In this document: positions 47,587 to 60,222 of the stretch, one piece after another
How the letters are laid out: each line of letters begins with the position of its first letter
How positions within the stretch are numbered: position 1 is the first letter of the stretch
DNA from: Pohlia nutans
Taxonomy: Eukaryota; Streptophyta; Bryopsida; Bryales; Mniaceae
DNA length: 64,000 nt
Reading direction: 5' to 3'
NCBI GenBank assembly: GCA_022496805.1
Contig: CM040087.1
Location: forward strand, 11,544,001-11,608,000
The notes under the pieces: model-generated
Database searches by the model: none
The model's input: only the letters and a program-made list of their open reading frames with translations
What the model was told of the DNA's origin: nothing
Made by a program: the position numbers and the translations under genes

Positions 47587-49665
47587 AGCACGCAGACATA
47601 TTCGAGCATGCAGGAAGTGGAAAAGACCGCAGCTTCAAATGTGCAGGCAGCCCCAGATTTCCCAAGCTCACTCGAACGCCGCCTCGGCCCCTGTCGCGCA
47701 ACTCAACATCAAGCTCACGCTCCTCGCACACACTACGAGCGGCGCAGAACCTAGAACCGCGAAGATGGATGCAGGCAGGAGAAAAATTAGGGTTTCGCAA
47801 GACCAGGAAGGAAGCCGTTGTATTAAATGGGAACTCGCAGGGCCGAACCAGCTTCATAAGAGACGCCACCGGTAACGTTCTCAACTCGCCTCGAGCGGCC
47901 ATCAAGCTCGACCCCACATCGCCGGAACGGAGCTACTCCACACAAGAAAGCAACTTGTCCCTTAGCGACCCGAAAAGACAACAACGAAGCCTAAGGATGC
48001 GGGAGAAGATTGGAACAGGAAAACGACACCAAGCAACGCAATGGTTGCCCCCAAGCCTTGCATACAATCAACGCCGATGCAGCGAAAAGAAGAATAACGA
48101 CAAAGGGAGCTGGAAGACAACTCACCGATTGCTGCTTATCCGAAGATCGACCACCGAGCCATGGCCATCCCCCCTCGGCATTCCCCACTAAAACTGGCGT
48201 GCTCACAGCCAACGCCAGCCATACCCTCATCAACAGCAAACCCTGCCAAAACATAATCAACGCCAAGCCTTCCGAAATGGCGATATTCCCGAACAACCGC
48301 CCAATCCCTATTTGGCACAGAAGACAACGCAAACAACGCGTACACAATTCAAGTGGCGCACGACCTATGGGCAAGCAAGACCCAATCCACAGAATTCAAG
48401 GGAGCCCGTTCAAACATCTGACACCACGATGCTCAACATGCCAAACTGTAGAATACGACACACCGCCCAACTTAGCTAGCCACGTTGTGTTCCATAAACA
48501 CACGAACGGTGCAACATGAGCCACCTTCCAAGAATCTTGCGAACCCCTAATCGCCAAGCTCCACCACCGGAATTATAAAGAGCCCCAACCCCGGCAGCCA
48601 AACCATCTGCCAACATTCCTGCCGAAGCTCTCATTTGTTACCAAGGAGAACCATGAGCATTTCGTAGAGTATCTCTTTTCTTCTTTCTTGAACCCTCTGC
48701 TAGTGTTTAGAACTCTCTATTTGCAGGGTAGATTAGGAATTCCTCAAGTGGACCCTGCTAATTCGAACCAACACCTAGAAGCAGGCAGTAACCCTTCTTA
48801 CAGTATCAGACTCGACAACAGTAGAGAAGCTTCTATAGAATAGGAAATCCTAGTGCTGACAACGGAAGGAGCCGGACTGTGGAGAGGAGCGCACCTGCAG
48901 GACATCACCAGCACAGCAAGGAGAAGGACGACCAGCCCAAGAGAAGCAGAGAGCGACTGTCATCAACAAAGAAGGCTGTTGGCGGAGTCACTGCGTCGAC
49001 AACAGAAAACAAGGAGGGGTCGAGATCGTGAAGGAGGTGAGACTAGGCGTCCCCAACTCGCCCACAACTGCAGCTACAACGCCAACTGTCGCAGTTCAAC
49101 TGACACTCACGGCACAACCACATCCCGAGCCTTTCTCTCAGGTTTTTTGCATTGTACTGCTTCTCCTCTCATCTCCGTTGTGATTGCTTATTATGAAAGC
49201 AATTTTTTTTGTATGACCAATATTATGAACGGGGAAATGGCCTCAAAATACGCCCACAATACATGTTGTATGTATCTATTAGATGCCTTGTTTTGTCAAA
49301 TATTAGAGAATAGTCGTTGTTGTAGTTTAGTAACCCCATGAACAATTATCCTAGGGACATGTGTGGCTGTTTGAATTGCTTGTGTATGTCCAATTGCGAA
49401 TTGAAGAGTTATGATAAGTCTATGTATAACATTGATTGTAAGAACATAGCAAATATTCATGCTTGTATCCATTACTTTGACTGCTTATACACACATTCCA
49501 ATAAAAAAATATGAACACATTATTTACATTTCCTCCCTATTGATCATGTTTCGCTCAGCCCTACAAATTAAGTTGTGGGGAGGAATAGATCATAGGATTA
49601 TGAGGAAAAATTCTACACTTTACAAAAACTTTAGAATTTTAACACAAATTTTTTTTTTTTTCATA
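47587..49665. other. GC-richer block followed by AT-rich sequence, no gene recognised
   Basis: From 47587 to about 49140 base composition is markedly more GC-rich and A/C-rich on the + strand, with overlapping open frames on both strands (for example 47769-48191 and 48010-48519 on +). None shows a motif or plausible codon use. It could be the far part of an LTR or the 5' untranslated region of another element. 49140-49665 is AT-rich; a T-run lies at 49649-49661 just before the ORF1 start. Confidence 0.45.
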
Positions 49666-51290
49666 ATGTCTCAACGGCCTTTAAACTCCACCTCTTCTCA
49701 AAGATACATAGAGAAACTCCAAGCTTTAGATAATGACCCGGATGTTGAAATGTTTGTCACTCAAAAACGTGCTTCCTCTTCATCTCAAGCTACTTCAAAC
49801 TAAAAGAAGGCTAAGGGCATATCAAACTCCGGTTTGAAACGCCCTTCCTTTTGGCTTGGATATCAAGCTATGAACTGGACTAACCGAGGGAAAGGGTATC
49901 CCACGGATGCAAACGAACCAGTAGCAACGTTAGTAAAAAATGGGATGAGGGAGAAAGAGGCAAATGAATGTCAAAATGCACTAATCTCCTTCCCGTTTGT
50001 CATTCAAGAGGAATGGCCCAACTCTAGAGAGGATGGGAAGGAAGGCCAACACTTCAACCTCACGCAAACTCCATCTGATGTTGAGGTTGATAAGTTTGGT
50101 TTTTCCTTTGATTACCAAATCGCCATCCTCTTTGAAATGGGGGAAAAGGAATGGGAAAAAGAAACCATCATGTCGGTAGAAGAGAGGCTCAAAGGAATGA
50201 ACATAGAGCTTCGGAATGTCATTGGAGAACCCATCGCACTCATGTGCTTCCACAAATCCATCAAATGGAGTGGGGTGATCAAGTTGCACTTGAAATCCCC
50301 CGAAATTGATGGAGTGGGGCTTCTCCAAGGACTATGCCCATTCATTCTCAAACTAGATGATGACAAATTCAAAAGAGGAAAAGTATGCAAGACTTATGAT
50401 TCTCTTGCTTTGAACAACCTCCTTTCAGTCAAAGTCACTAGTGATAAACTAGAATTCAACGAGTGGTATGAATTGTTTAAAAACATGGTTGAGGAAAGTT
50501 TCAAGAGAGGACTGGAATATGAGATAACAAACATTCAAAAAAAAAAAAAAAAAACAAATATGCTTGGGTAGTAGCCTCTTCTACGGAACAAGCCCAAAGG
50601 ATGAAGGAGCATCAAATCAGCTACAACCACGAGATTTTGGAGGGCAAATTAGCGGATCGAGCAAACGCAAAGGACGACATTGCAAGGAAGAACGCACTCA
50701 TCCTCATCGCCAAGAATCTCAACAAAACAAAGAGTGTTGAAGACATTGAAGCAAGCATTGAAACTCACTTTGGACCAAAGAACGCGGTGAGTTTCTTCTT
50801 CAAAAGAGATGAGAAGAATGGCAAGCATTTAGGCTCTTGTAACATCCAATGCCTTAACGCAACGGTGTACAAGACCTTTGTCAAGAAAAGTGCAAAATTT
50901 CTTGACAAATATGTAGAATTTACGGCTAATCCTAGAAGTCTAGATGGTGCAAATGCTCCCAATGCTGCTGAACTTACAAGGCTTGGGTTTAGTGATGTGA
51001 ACACTGCCCTTGCAAATACCATAGAAGCAATAGGAAATTCCACAAAAGAGACACCTCAAAATGACATTATGAAAGAGATAGTCGGAATTAGAGAAGAAAT
51101 CTCTACCATGAAAGAACTACGAAGCGAGCAACTCCAAATTGCCGAAAAAGCCGCCGAGAGATCATCTTCAACCTTGTCCGCGCAAATGGCAATACTTCGA
51201 TGGCAACTTGCTAGCACGATGCAAGCCCTTGACGAGAAGAGTACTACCATTTTAGCCATTGAAGATGGCAACATCGACACGTCAAACTAA
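49666..51290 (+). pseudogene. RRM-like ORF1 protein of a non-LTR retrotransposon (broken)
   Basis: The frame starts ATG at 49666 (MSQRPLNSTSSQRY) and hits TAA at 49801-49803. It continues in the same frame to a run of 18 A (50537-50554), where the frame shifts, then runs to 51290. The first half contains WLGYQAMNWTNRGKGYPTD and FGFSFDYQIAILFE. The second half has an RRM-like fold pattern (ALILIAKNLNKTKSVEDIEA, then FFFKRDEKNGKHLGSCNIQC) and a C-terminal helical, coiled-coil-like part (MKEIVGIREEISTMKELRSE). ORF1 proteins with RRMs bind the RNA of L1-like and other LINEs. That it belongs to the ORF2 downstream is likely from order and spacing but not proven; base composition changes between them. 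Confidence 0.6.
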
Positions 51291-51905
51291 TTTGGTCCAA
51301 ATACGCAGCGGCAAATCTAAGTATACTAGTATATTTACATACTACAAAAAGAGTAATAATAAAAAACAAATATATATATATATATATATTAAAAAACAAA
51401 AACACTAATATAGTATCTATAGATGCTAAAATATATACTAAAAACCACAAAAATATATAAAATCAAAAAATAAAAAAAAACCACCCAAAAATATCTCAAA
51501 AAAACACACAAAAACTAAAAACAACAAAAAAACCCCCTAAACAAAAATGGCCGAGGCCTACCGGCCTCAGCCAAAAAAAGAATATTCATAACAAAATAAA
51601 AACATACTATACAACAACACAAATATCCCACAATACACCAATCAAACCCAACAACAAAAAACTAACATAACACACCCCAAATACAAATGAACAAAAATAT
51701 GTACAAATCATTCAAAACAAAATAAAACAAAAAATATACAAAAACAAACAATCTAAACACATAACAAACCCTAAAACCAAAATATCCCCTTTGTTATACT
51801 CATCCTACAAAACTAAAAGTATCTTTACCAAACAAAACAAAAAACCAAAACAATTAAAAACCACATACAAATACCAGTACTCATACAAATATAAAATATC
51901 TATAA
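51291..51905 (+). other. A-rich spacer between ORF1 and the LINE ORF2
   Basis: Extremely A-rich on the + strand, with a TA microsatellite at 51371-51390. The single GC-rich island, TGGCCGAGGCC.ACCGGCCTCAGCCA at 51548-51573, folds into an 11 bp hairpin with one mismatch. No coding is evident. A TAA at 51903-51905 closes the ORF2 frame upstream. Confidence 0.55.
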
Positions 51906-51917
51906 AAAAACCCAGTC

Positions 51918-51968
51918 CTATTACACCTACTACTACTATCTGGTGACATTGAGACTAATCCAGGACCT
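51918..51968 (+). other. 2A-like ribosome-skipping peptide at the N-terminus of the LINE ORF2
   Basis: In frame with ORF2 the 17 codons before its ATG (51969) encode a leucine-rich run and then SGDIETNPGP. GDIETNPGP (51942-51968) fits the canonical 2A consensus D-V/I-E-x-N-P-G-P exactly. 2A peptides make the ribosome skip the Gly-Pro bond and so release the upstream protein. They are known at or near the N-terminus of ORF2 in trypanosome and sea-urchin LINEs. The frame upstream is open only to 51906 and has no ATG, so here the 2A is a relic of a longer reading frame. Confidence 0.9.
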
Positions 51969-54900
51969 ATGCCAGATTTATTAGCAACACATCCATCTCC
52001 ACATAAAAGACGCTGCAAAACATACTTTATTCCCTGCACAATTAAACTTCAACCAGAATACCAACATCTTGCAAAACAATTCTTACCCGTATTAAAAAAC
52101 ACACAAGAATCAATCACAAACTACCTACACCTTACTCGATACATCTCTCAAAAACAAGTACACCCACCACCTCAAATACTATATGCACTTATTACCACAA
52201 TTAGTCCTTCATTAGAAACATGTGACAACATGTTAATACAAACACCAGACCCTGACTGGACACCAATACTCTTACAAAGAATGTCTACATTGCAAAATCC
52301 GCCTGAAAGACACATCTCTACACCACACCCACATACACAATTTATAAACTTAAACCAAAACATGATCAAACTATCGAATTCCATCCACAAAGAAATTTAC
52401 AAATTCATCAATGATCAGAATGAACTAATAAATCTACAATCAATGACCAATAAATTCTCATATCTACCAATAGAACTACTCAAAGAATCAATAAAATGCA
52501 ATGAACCACTACATGAATACTCACACCCCCCTCCACTACCCGACATGCCCATATACCAAAACCAAGAAATACAAACAACAAATCACAACACACGTTTCAT
52601 TACCTGGAATGCCTCATCCTTAAACACAGCACTTCCAAGTCTCCAAAACCTAATCTCCAACACACCAAATAACCCCGCAATAATCACAATACAAGAAACA
52701 AAATTAACCGCAACAAAATCTACTAAATATATACAAAACTTATTCCCTAATTACAAATTGATATTTAATAACACACTTGCACTAACAAAATGCATACAAC
52801 AAATACGGCCATATACCCCTGCCAGAGGAGGACTCCTTACACTTGTAAATGTAAAATATGCATATCCTGGCAACATTACTAAAATCCCTACCTCAGCAGA
52901 AATATCACCATATTTACAAATAATAAAAATCAATAACGAACCACTACAACCATGGCTAATTATACACATGTACGTGCCCTCACACATAGAAGACATCCCA
53001 TGTATACCAATAATACAACAAAATATAACACAACAAATTACAATACATCCAAACTACACATACATATTATGCGGAGACTTTCATAGAGATATTGCCCTAA
53101 TTGGACGTCAAAATGAATTCCACACAACACCACCCCAAATAGAAGACGTAGAATGGTGTGCATTCACAGACAACCTTCAATTTACATACATTCTAACAAA
53201 TAGTCCATACACTAGACAAGGAGGCTTAAACTATAACCAAACCAGTTTAATTGATGGATACTACATCAAAACACCAAATAATACTCCATACACATCAACC
53301 ACTCACAATGACCATAATTTAAACTCAGACCACTCACCTGTCACACTGCATATACCACCAAATACACTATTAGCACGGCCCAAACCAATAGCAACTAAAA
53401 AACTACCTAGAATTTTAAACCCCATCCCAGCAGAAAATATTGAAAAATTTAAAACAGAATTTTTTGAAGAAAATGGACTCCAAATAAACGACCTCACCAC
53501 AATACTAATGAATGACCAACTAACAGACATCCAGTGGCAAACATCCTGTACAAAATTAGATCAAATGATACAAAAAATATCAGACAAAATCCAAGAAACC
53601 TGCAGTGCACCACCCCTCCCAACACTAACAAATCGCACGTCTCTGCAAGGAGGTTTTTTACCAAGAAAACTACAAAGAAAATGGAAAAAACACCTATCTA
53701 CTTACCATCTAATCAGAAAAGCAATTTACATAACAAAAAACACACCAAACTGGCAATCACACCCAATCATAGAAGAACTAAAAAATCATACTCATATCAC
53801 CATTCCCCCTCTGCCAAATCAAGAACATAACCAACAAGAATAGATTAAAACGTTAGCAGAACTGGCTAAAACCGCAAACATACAAGCCCGTAAAATTACT
53901 ACAAAATACACCCAAGACTGTATCAAAAAAGCCATATCAAAATATAGACAACTATATGAAAAAAGCCCAAAGAAAGTAAATAAGAAAGTCTTCAAAAACC
54001 AAGAAGTACCACCACTAGACTCCATCATGGATAGAAACAATAATATACTAACCAGCCCAGAAGACATAGCAAATGAAATTTACATACAATAATCAATTAG
54101 CAACAGACCCACAGTCCCAACATGTTATTACCAACCAGAGCACCCACCACAATGTACATGCGGAGTTAGACAATACCCATGGCATGATCTAGATGGATTT
54201 GTCATAGATAAAAGGGGAAATCCAGGAACTCCATTACACGAATACCTAGACCAAGAAACATACGACATATGTCTAAAACACTTAGCCAACAACAAAACAC
54301 CGGGTCCAGACAAAATTCCAAATGCAATATTAAAAAACATGCCTGAAAGCTTTCATAAACTGCTCTTTCTATTCTTCACTCATTGCTACAAACAAAAACA
54401 AATACCAGCCTCGTGGAAAACTAGCCTAACCATACTACTATACAAAAAGGGCGACTCTTCACAATTACCCAACCATAGGCCCATTGCATTAGCAAATACA
54501 ATTTACAAACTCTTCAGTAGTACTCTAACATTAATACTATCAGCATACGGTGAAAAACATCAAATATTTCATGATAGCCAAGAAGGATTTAGAGCAGAAA
54601 GAAGCACATCCAGACAACTCCAACTCCTTATTGCAGCTCTAGAAGATGCAAGATTTACAAACCAAAATATATACTTACTATACATAGATTTTAAAAATGC
54701 ATTCGGCTCCCTAGACCATGCAAGACTACTTGCCATAATGAAGGACCTTGGTTACCCCAAAGATGCAATAATGCTAGTTGGAAATATATACTCACAATCC
54801 ACCACTATATTTACCGGCGAATACTTCGGAAAAACAAAACCAATACCGATACAAACAGGCACCATCCAAGGAGACACACTAAGCCCATATTTATTCCTCA

Positions 54901-57900
54901 TATTCTTAGAACCACTACTACGGTGGCTACATAGAGGAAAAAAAGGAAACACATTTGGTACATCCAAACTAACCATTAGCTCAGAAGCATATGCAAACGA
55001 TCTAGCAGCTATCTCAAACAACCTCCAATCATTACAAATCCAACTAGAAAAAACTAGACAAATACTGTGAATGGGCTGGAATGGACTTAGGAGTACAAAA
55101 ATGCGCCATTACAGGATGTCCTAACAAATCCAAAACTAAACCTGAAACCTTTAAAATCCATATTCAAAACCAAAACATATCTTACAGAAATCAACCAATA
55201 CCGGTCTTACATCAAAATGAACCCTACGTATACTTAGGCATTCAACTAGTACCTTCACTAAAATGGAAACTCCAAACACACATCACCACAAACAAAATAA
55301 TAGACCAATGCAAACAACTATCAAATTGTCCTGCCACAATCAAACAAAAAATTAGCATGGTTGACACTGTCATTAGAGCATGTATTGCATACAGTTTTTA
55401 TGCAGTACCATACTCTCTACCAACCATCAAAAAATTAGACAAAAAAATCATTGGAATCCAAAAAATAATATGTGGACTACCAAAATGTACAGCAAATGTA
55501 ATAACCCAATTACCTCACGAACTCTTTGGTCTTGAAGCTTTCTCACTAAAAAACGCATACTTACGATGCATTGGTGAACAACTTCAAAACGCACTTAACG
55601 ACCCGGGGAGGCTCGGTATAATATACAAAGGACTTATACACCACATATTAGCTAAATATGGAGGCGCGGAAAAAATCCCAAGAATCACAAAATATGATTG
55701 CATTAATTCACCAACCATACGTACATTATATCTATTAAAAAACGCTGGAGGAATTCACCTCAAAAGTACAAATGGTGAGCACAATCAAATGAACTTCCAT
55801 ATCTCACCCCCGAATTATCACTCAAACTTTTACATAAATTACTAATCCATAACATTTACGAAATAAAATACATCACCCTTCCCAACAGAACAACCCTTAT
55901 GACACCAGAAAACTTCAAAACATACTTCAAAACATACTACAAAACACATACCAAATTAGAAAAAAGCGCACTTCAAATAGCTGAACAATTGATTTGCTAT
56001 CCAAGCTGCACACCAAATTGCCACCCATGTGCACGACACCCTCCCGCCCGAACGCTAAAACCGAGATACATCACAAACAATCAAAATTTACTACCTAGAG
56101 CACCAGATAACCCACCTCAACTCCCAGCCCCTCATCAACACCTCCACCCAAACCCACCCCCAACGTCAAAAACAACCCACTAAGATTTCCCATCAATATA
56201 ATATTAGACCACAAAACAAATACCTCAAAAGATAAATATAAAATAACAAAAAAATATATAACATACTTATGTCAATGGACTCTCCAAAACAACGATACAT
56301 ACAACAAATGGATGCCACAAAAAGAACTCTTCTCCTTCAACCACCCAACAATCATTACACACAACATTGAACTACTAACAGAATACTACACAAAACTACA
56401 ACACAATCACTACAAAAAAATTATTAACACACACTTCACTCCTGAACAAAGCAGAGATGCAAGATTCATCCCGCCACCCACATCCACCCCGCTTACACAC
56501 ATACACATTCAAGAATGTAACCCGGAAAAAGACATTATTTCCAATTACAATACCATACAAATCAATAACGAACAAACCCACCTATTTGAAGATACCGGTA
56601 GACACCTTATCACTATACCAACCACAAGACTAAAATGGCTATGGCAACAATATAACAAAGCAATTTATAGCTCACACGGCCTAGTACCGCAAACACAATC
56701 ATTTGAAAAAGAAGTAATATGGCTCTATCAAAGATACAACCATAAAATCCCCAGAAAAGACCCACTAAAAGCAACACAACATACTCTACCAACAAGTATT
56801 TTGGACTCTATTACTACCTCCTTTAATATCTCCCACTCATACTTCTCTTCACCAATAACATGTTCGACACAAATTTCAGAATTTTACTCTCCCTTTGCAA
56901 GAGATAAAGTTTTTGGATCACTCGGTACCGCCTTCCAATACAAATGGAAAGGCATAGGCTACGCCCACCCACATAATGAAGAAACAGCCCAACAAGCAAT
57001 TCACTGGGCACGATTGGCAGCCAAAACCGATCCAAATACCATCACTATACTGGTAATACCAGATACAAATTGGTACCAAAAAATTTCCCCACACACGGGA
57101 CCCTTTTCAGACACCCATATAATTGCCCACTTCGCCGCAGATTCCATCACATATGCAGAACCAACAATCCCACAAGAACTCCATAAACCAAAGACAAAAC
57201 CCCTTGCAATCCGCGTACTATGCATTCATCACCAAGATCACAATATTGGTACACCATATCAAATAAATACAATTAAAGCAGCAATTGAAAACCTACAAAT
57301 TCGACAATTTCACATACAAATTGCTCCAAGTACCCCCCACAACACACCGGTCAATAAAAATAAGAAATGGAACAAACTCATATACCCACCTTCCATCAAC
57401 CCAACCACTTTAAACACGCCACCTCTACCAAACTTTGTGACAAACACTACACCTAAATTCCAACCACAACCTAGCTACTATACCGATGGATCCTTCTTTC
57501 CTCCTGAACAAGCTCCCGACCAACATTGGAAAAAAAAAAAACCGGGTACGGAATATACAACTCTAAAAAGGCTGACATGCAAATATCAGCAAGACTACCA
57601 GGCCTACAAACATGTTTCCGAGCTGAACTAATCGCTATCCATAGAACACTTAGATTAATCACTACTAAATACCCAAACGAACCGGCACATATATTTACAG
57701 ATTGCCTTAATTGCCTATACAATCTAAACACACGCATTAAACACCCAACCACACGCAACAATCACGCGGATAAAACCATACTAACAGACATGGTAGAAAT
57801 GTTAAAAACTCGTACTCAACCCACCACATTCCACAAAGTCACAGCACATATCAACATTGAAGGCAACGAACAAGCGGATTAACTTGCAAAAATGGGGGCC

Positions 57901-58932
57901 AGAAAAGAATACTTTAGAGCCACAAGTTCATATGAATATGCACATACAACACCATTTTATTTTCCAAATGATATATAGCCAGGACCTATAAAACGGCCAG
58001 ATAAAGGCCCCGTAAGATGTCTCCAAACATATCCAACCAAATACGACCAAGAAAATAACCTTGAAGAAATGGCAATCGAATTTCCCAACATTAGCAAATG
58101 GACCATGAACCCAAACATCGATAACGAACTATCCAATGCATTTTGGTCCAATCCTACAATCACTGACTCACAAAAAACAATTATATTAAAACTTCGTACC
58201 GGCCAATATATGGATAATGCTAGGAAACAACTATTTTTTGGTAGAGAAAGATTCCCCTCAATAACATGTTCAATCTGTAACTCTGCAGATGCAGACACAT
58301 GGCTACACGCACTTCTAAAATGTAGTCATCACCATATTCACGCCATTAGAGTCAAAAGACACAACAAAGAAGTTTAGGAACTAAGGAAATTAATCCTCTC
58401 ATCACAAAAATCTAGATGTTACACCCTTATGAACGCACGAACATTCAACAACAACCCCCAAGAAAACACAGTACCCCCATGGTTGCTACCATGCTCATGT
58501 GAACAACAAAGATGTCATTGCAACGCTAGATTCAAACCAGACATCCTTTGCGTAAAAGGACTCCCATACAAAAATGACCCACCATCACATCCATCAGACA
58601 ACCTCACAATTCAATTTATTGAATTTACATATTGTAATGACAGATTCCCACAAACAACAATAGATATTAAAAATCAGAAATACCAACCACTTATTAACAG
58701 CATTATTAATTTAGGATGGAAAGTTGAGCCACTCATAGTCATCACGGCAGGAGCTAGAGGCACAACACATATCCCCTCAATGAAACTCCTCGAAACAAAA
58801 TTTAAATTACCAATAAACGCCATTAAACACACATTTAAAGAAATAAACACCATTGCTATACATCATGCCGGATCGATTATTCTACATAAAAGAAAAATAG
58901 AAAATAACCAACCAGTGCCAATAGATTACTGA
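51969..58932 (+). pseudogene. LINE ORF2: APE endonuclease, RT, RNase H, Cys/His cluster, RLE-type endonuclease (degenerate)
   Basis: Domains in order are as follows. APE endonuclease at 52590-53360 (TWNASSL, IQETKL, LCGDFHRD, SDHSPV). Reverse transcriptase at about 54290-55850 (NNKTPGPDKIP, NHRPIALANTIYKL, QEGFRAERSTSRQL, YIDFKNAFGS, IQGDTLSPYLF, YAND, YLGIQL). RNase H at about 57475-57882 (YYTDGSF, FRAELIA, FTDCL, GNEQAD). A CSICN...H...C cluster near 58270. Finally an RLE-like domain: RHN (58352), KPD (58534), IEFT (58618) and KNQKY (58669). ORF2 proteins nick target DNA and prime cDNA synthesis there. Breaks: stops at 53841, 54090, 57880, 57976 and 58375, frameshifts near 55060, 55840, 56180 and at the 12 A ending 57541, and Asn in place of the first Asp of the RT F/YADD motif. 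Dual APE plus RLE recalls Dualen-type elements of green algae. Confidence 0.9.
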
Positions 58933-58978
58933 ATATAACAAAACAAACAAACAAAAGGAAGGTAATGGTGAAGACCAC

Positions 58979-59215
58979 TACTTATTTCTTTTTGTATTTT
59001 TTGTTTGTTTAGCTCACAGTACACACTTGTCTCAGGTAGATGGGACGGGGCCGGTTGGTTGGTACAAACTTTCCTGCCTATGAATAATTCACTAGCAGCA
59101 CCAAGTCACGTATATCACAATAAACGCTCAGACGGACTCCATGGGAATCGAACCCGGACCGCACAATTGTAACATAAACGCCCTTCTCCAACCAACCTTG
59201 GAACCATGACTTGGC
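58979..59215 (-). mobile_element. tRNA-derived SINE-like element in the LINE 3' region
   Basis: On the - strand an A-box-like TGGTTGGAGAAGG (about 59196 downward) and a B-box GGGTTCGATTCCC (about 59154 downward) are followed by a unique body and an A-rich tail (AAACAAACAAAAAATAC, near 59010-58985). GACCAC(T/C)A occurs at both sides (about 58972 and 59214), a possible target duplication. A functional tRNA is unlikely because the acceptor arms do not pair. Alternatively this is simply part of the LINE 3' UTR. Confidence 0.45.
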
Positions 59216-59462
59216 GACCACCAGCAAAACAAACACCAATTTATACCCACACAAGTTCTAATTTAACGCATTTTACTAGTGTTACTAGTATTTATCTCTG
59301 GTTACTAAAGTGTCTATTCTCGAAAGAGGTGAGTAGTCTTGTACCAATGGACCTTTGTCCGGTGGACATTGGCTCATTGTCAAGACGAACAGACACTTTA
59401 TTCACGCCGGCCTCGAAAGAAGACCGGAGTTTATATCTATCTATCTATCTAGTATCTAAGTG
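59216..59462 (+). mobile_element. Probable LINE 3' end with TATC repeat tail
   Basis: This stretch ends in a short ATCT microsatellite (TATATCTATCTATCTATC, about 59431-59450), preceded by a GC-rich CACGCCGGCCTCGAAAGAAG segment. Many LINEs end in short tandem repeats instead of poly(A). No target duplication was identified, so the boundary is approximate. The open frame at 59206-59463 has no domain. Confidence 0.4.
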
Positions 59463-60218
59463 ATCCGTATTGATAATCTCTTACACACCCATTCTAGTTG
59501 TGATATAGGTGTAGAGGTGGTGTAAGTTTTTTATGTTGATTTACATATAAAGTTGAGGTTGTTTTGATGTGTAAGAGGGCTTGAATCCTTACTTCTTATT
59601 GGTCCAAATCCCAAAATCAACCCCAAATCCTTTATACCAAGACTTGCTCAAGGTCAAAATTTCAAAACCAATTTTAAATTTTAAACAAGGTCCAAAATGA
59701 CCTTAACTTGAAATTTTGTGTGCACAGAAAATCAAAGGCTAATTTTTGGCCTTGGGGATATTTCAATAAAATTTATTTTGAAGGAGAAAAAAGTTCTTTT
59801 ATTCATTAAATTTTAATTTTTGTCAGTAATCAACACACAATGGACCTCACTTCAAAATAGCTTCAACGACACCGTTAAACATGGGAGAAATAGCCTTCGT
59901 TATAATCTGAAATTTGGGTGAACTGGCCTCAAGACGGCCTCAACTTCATATGTAAAGCAGTCCTAAAGAGGTACGGACATATTGTATATATTTATTGAAT
60001 AGTCTGTCAATCTCTTTCAACGCTCTTCTGTTCTGGACCTATGAGAACCGGTCTGTTACAAGTTTAGCAGGAAAAGGGGGCCTTTGCTGAATGATGTTCC
60101 GTGTGGTCACATTTTATTCCTGTTAACAGACACATGTACAATGAAGATCTTCCAAGATTATGTTTTCCTCTTGTCAAACTGTACGTCATGTGGACACAGT
60201 GACACTCAAGCCCTTAAC
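59463..60218. other. Intergenic sequence, nothing recognised
   Basis: AT-rich; no ORF with a motif, no RNA gene and no repeat pair noticed. Confidence 0.5.
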
Positions 60219-60222
60219 TTAA

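Noticed and set aside
47639..48519. Several open frames on both strands in a GC-richer block
   Set aside because: They overlap each other, are low in complexity and show no motif; GC-rich DNA yields such frames by chance.
58979..59215. Functional tRNA gene on the - strand
   Set aside because: B box is good, but the rest does not fold to a cloverleaf; kept only as a SINE candidate.
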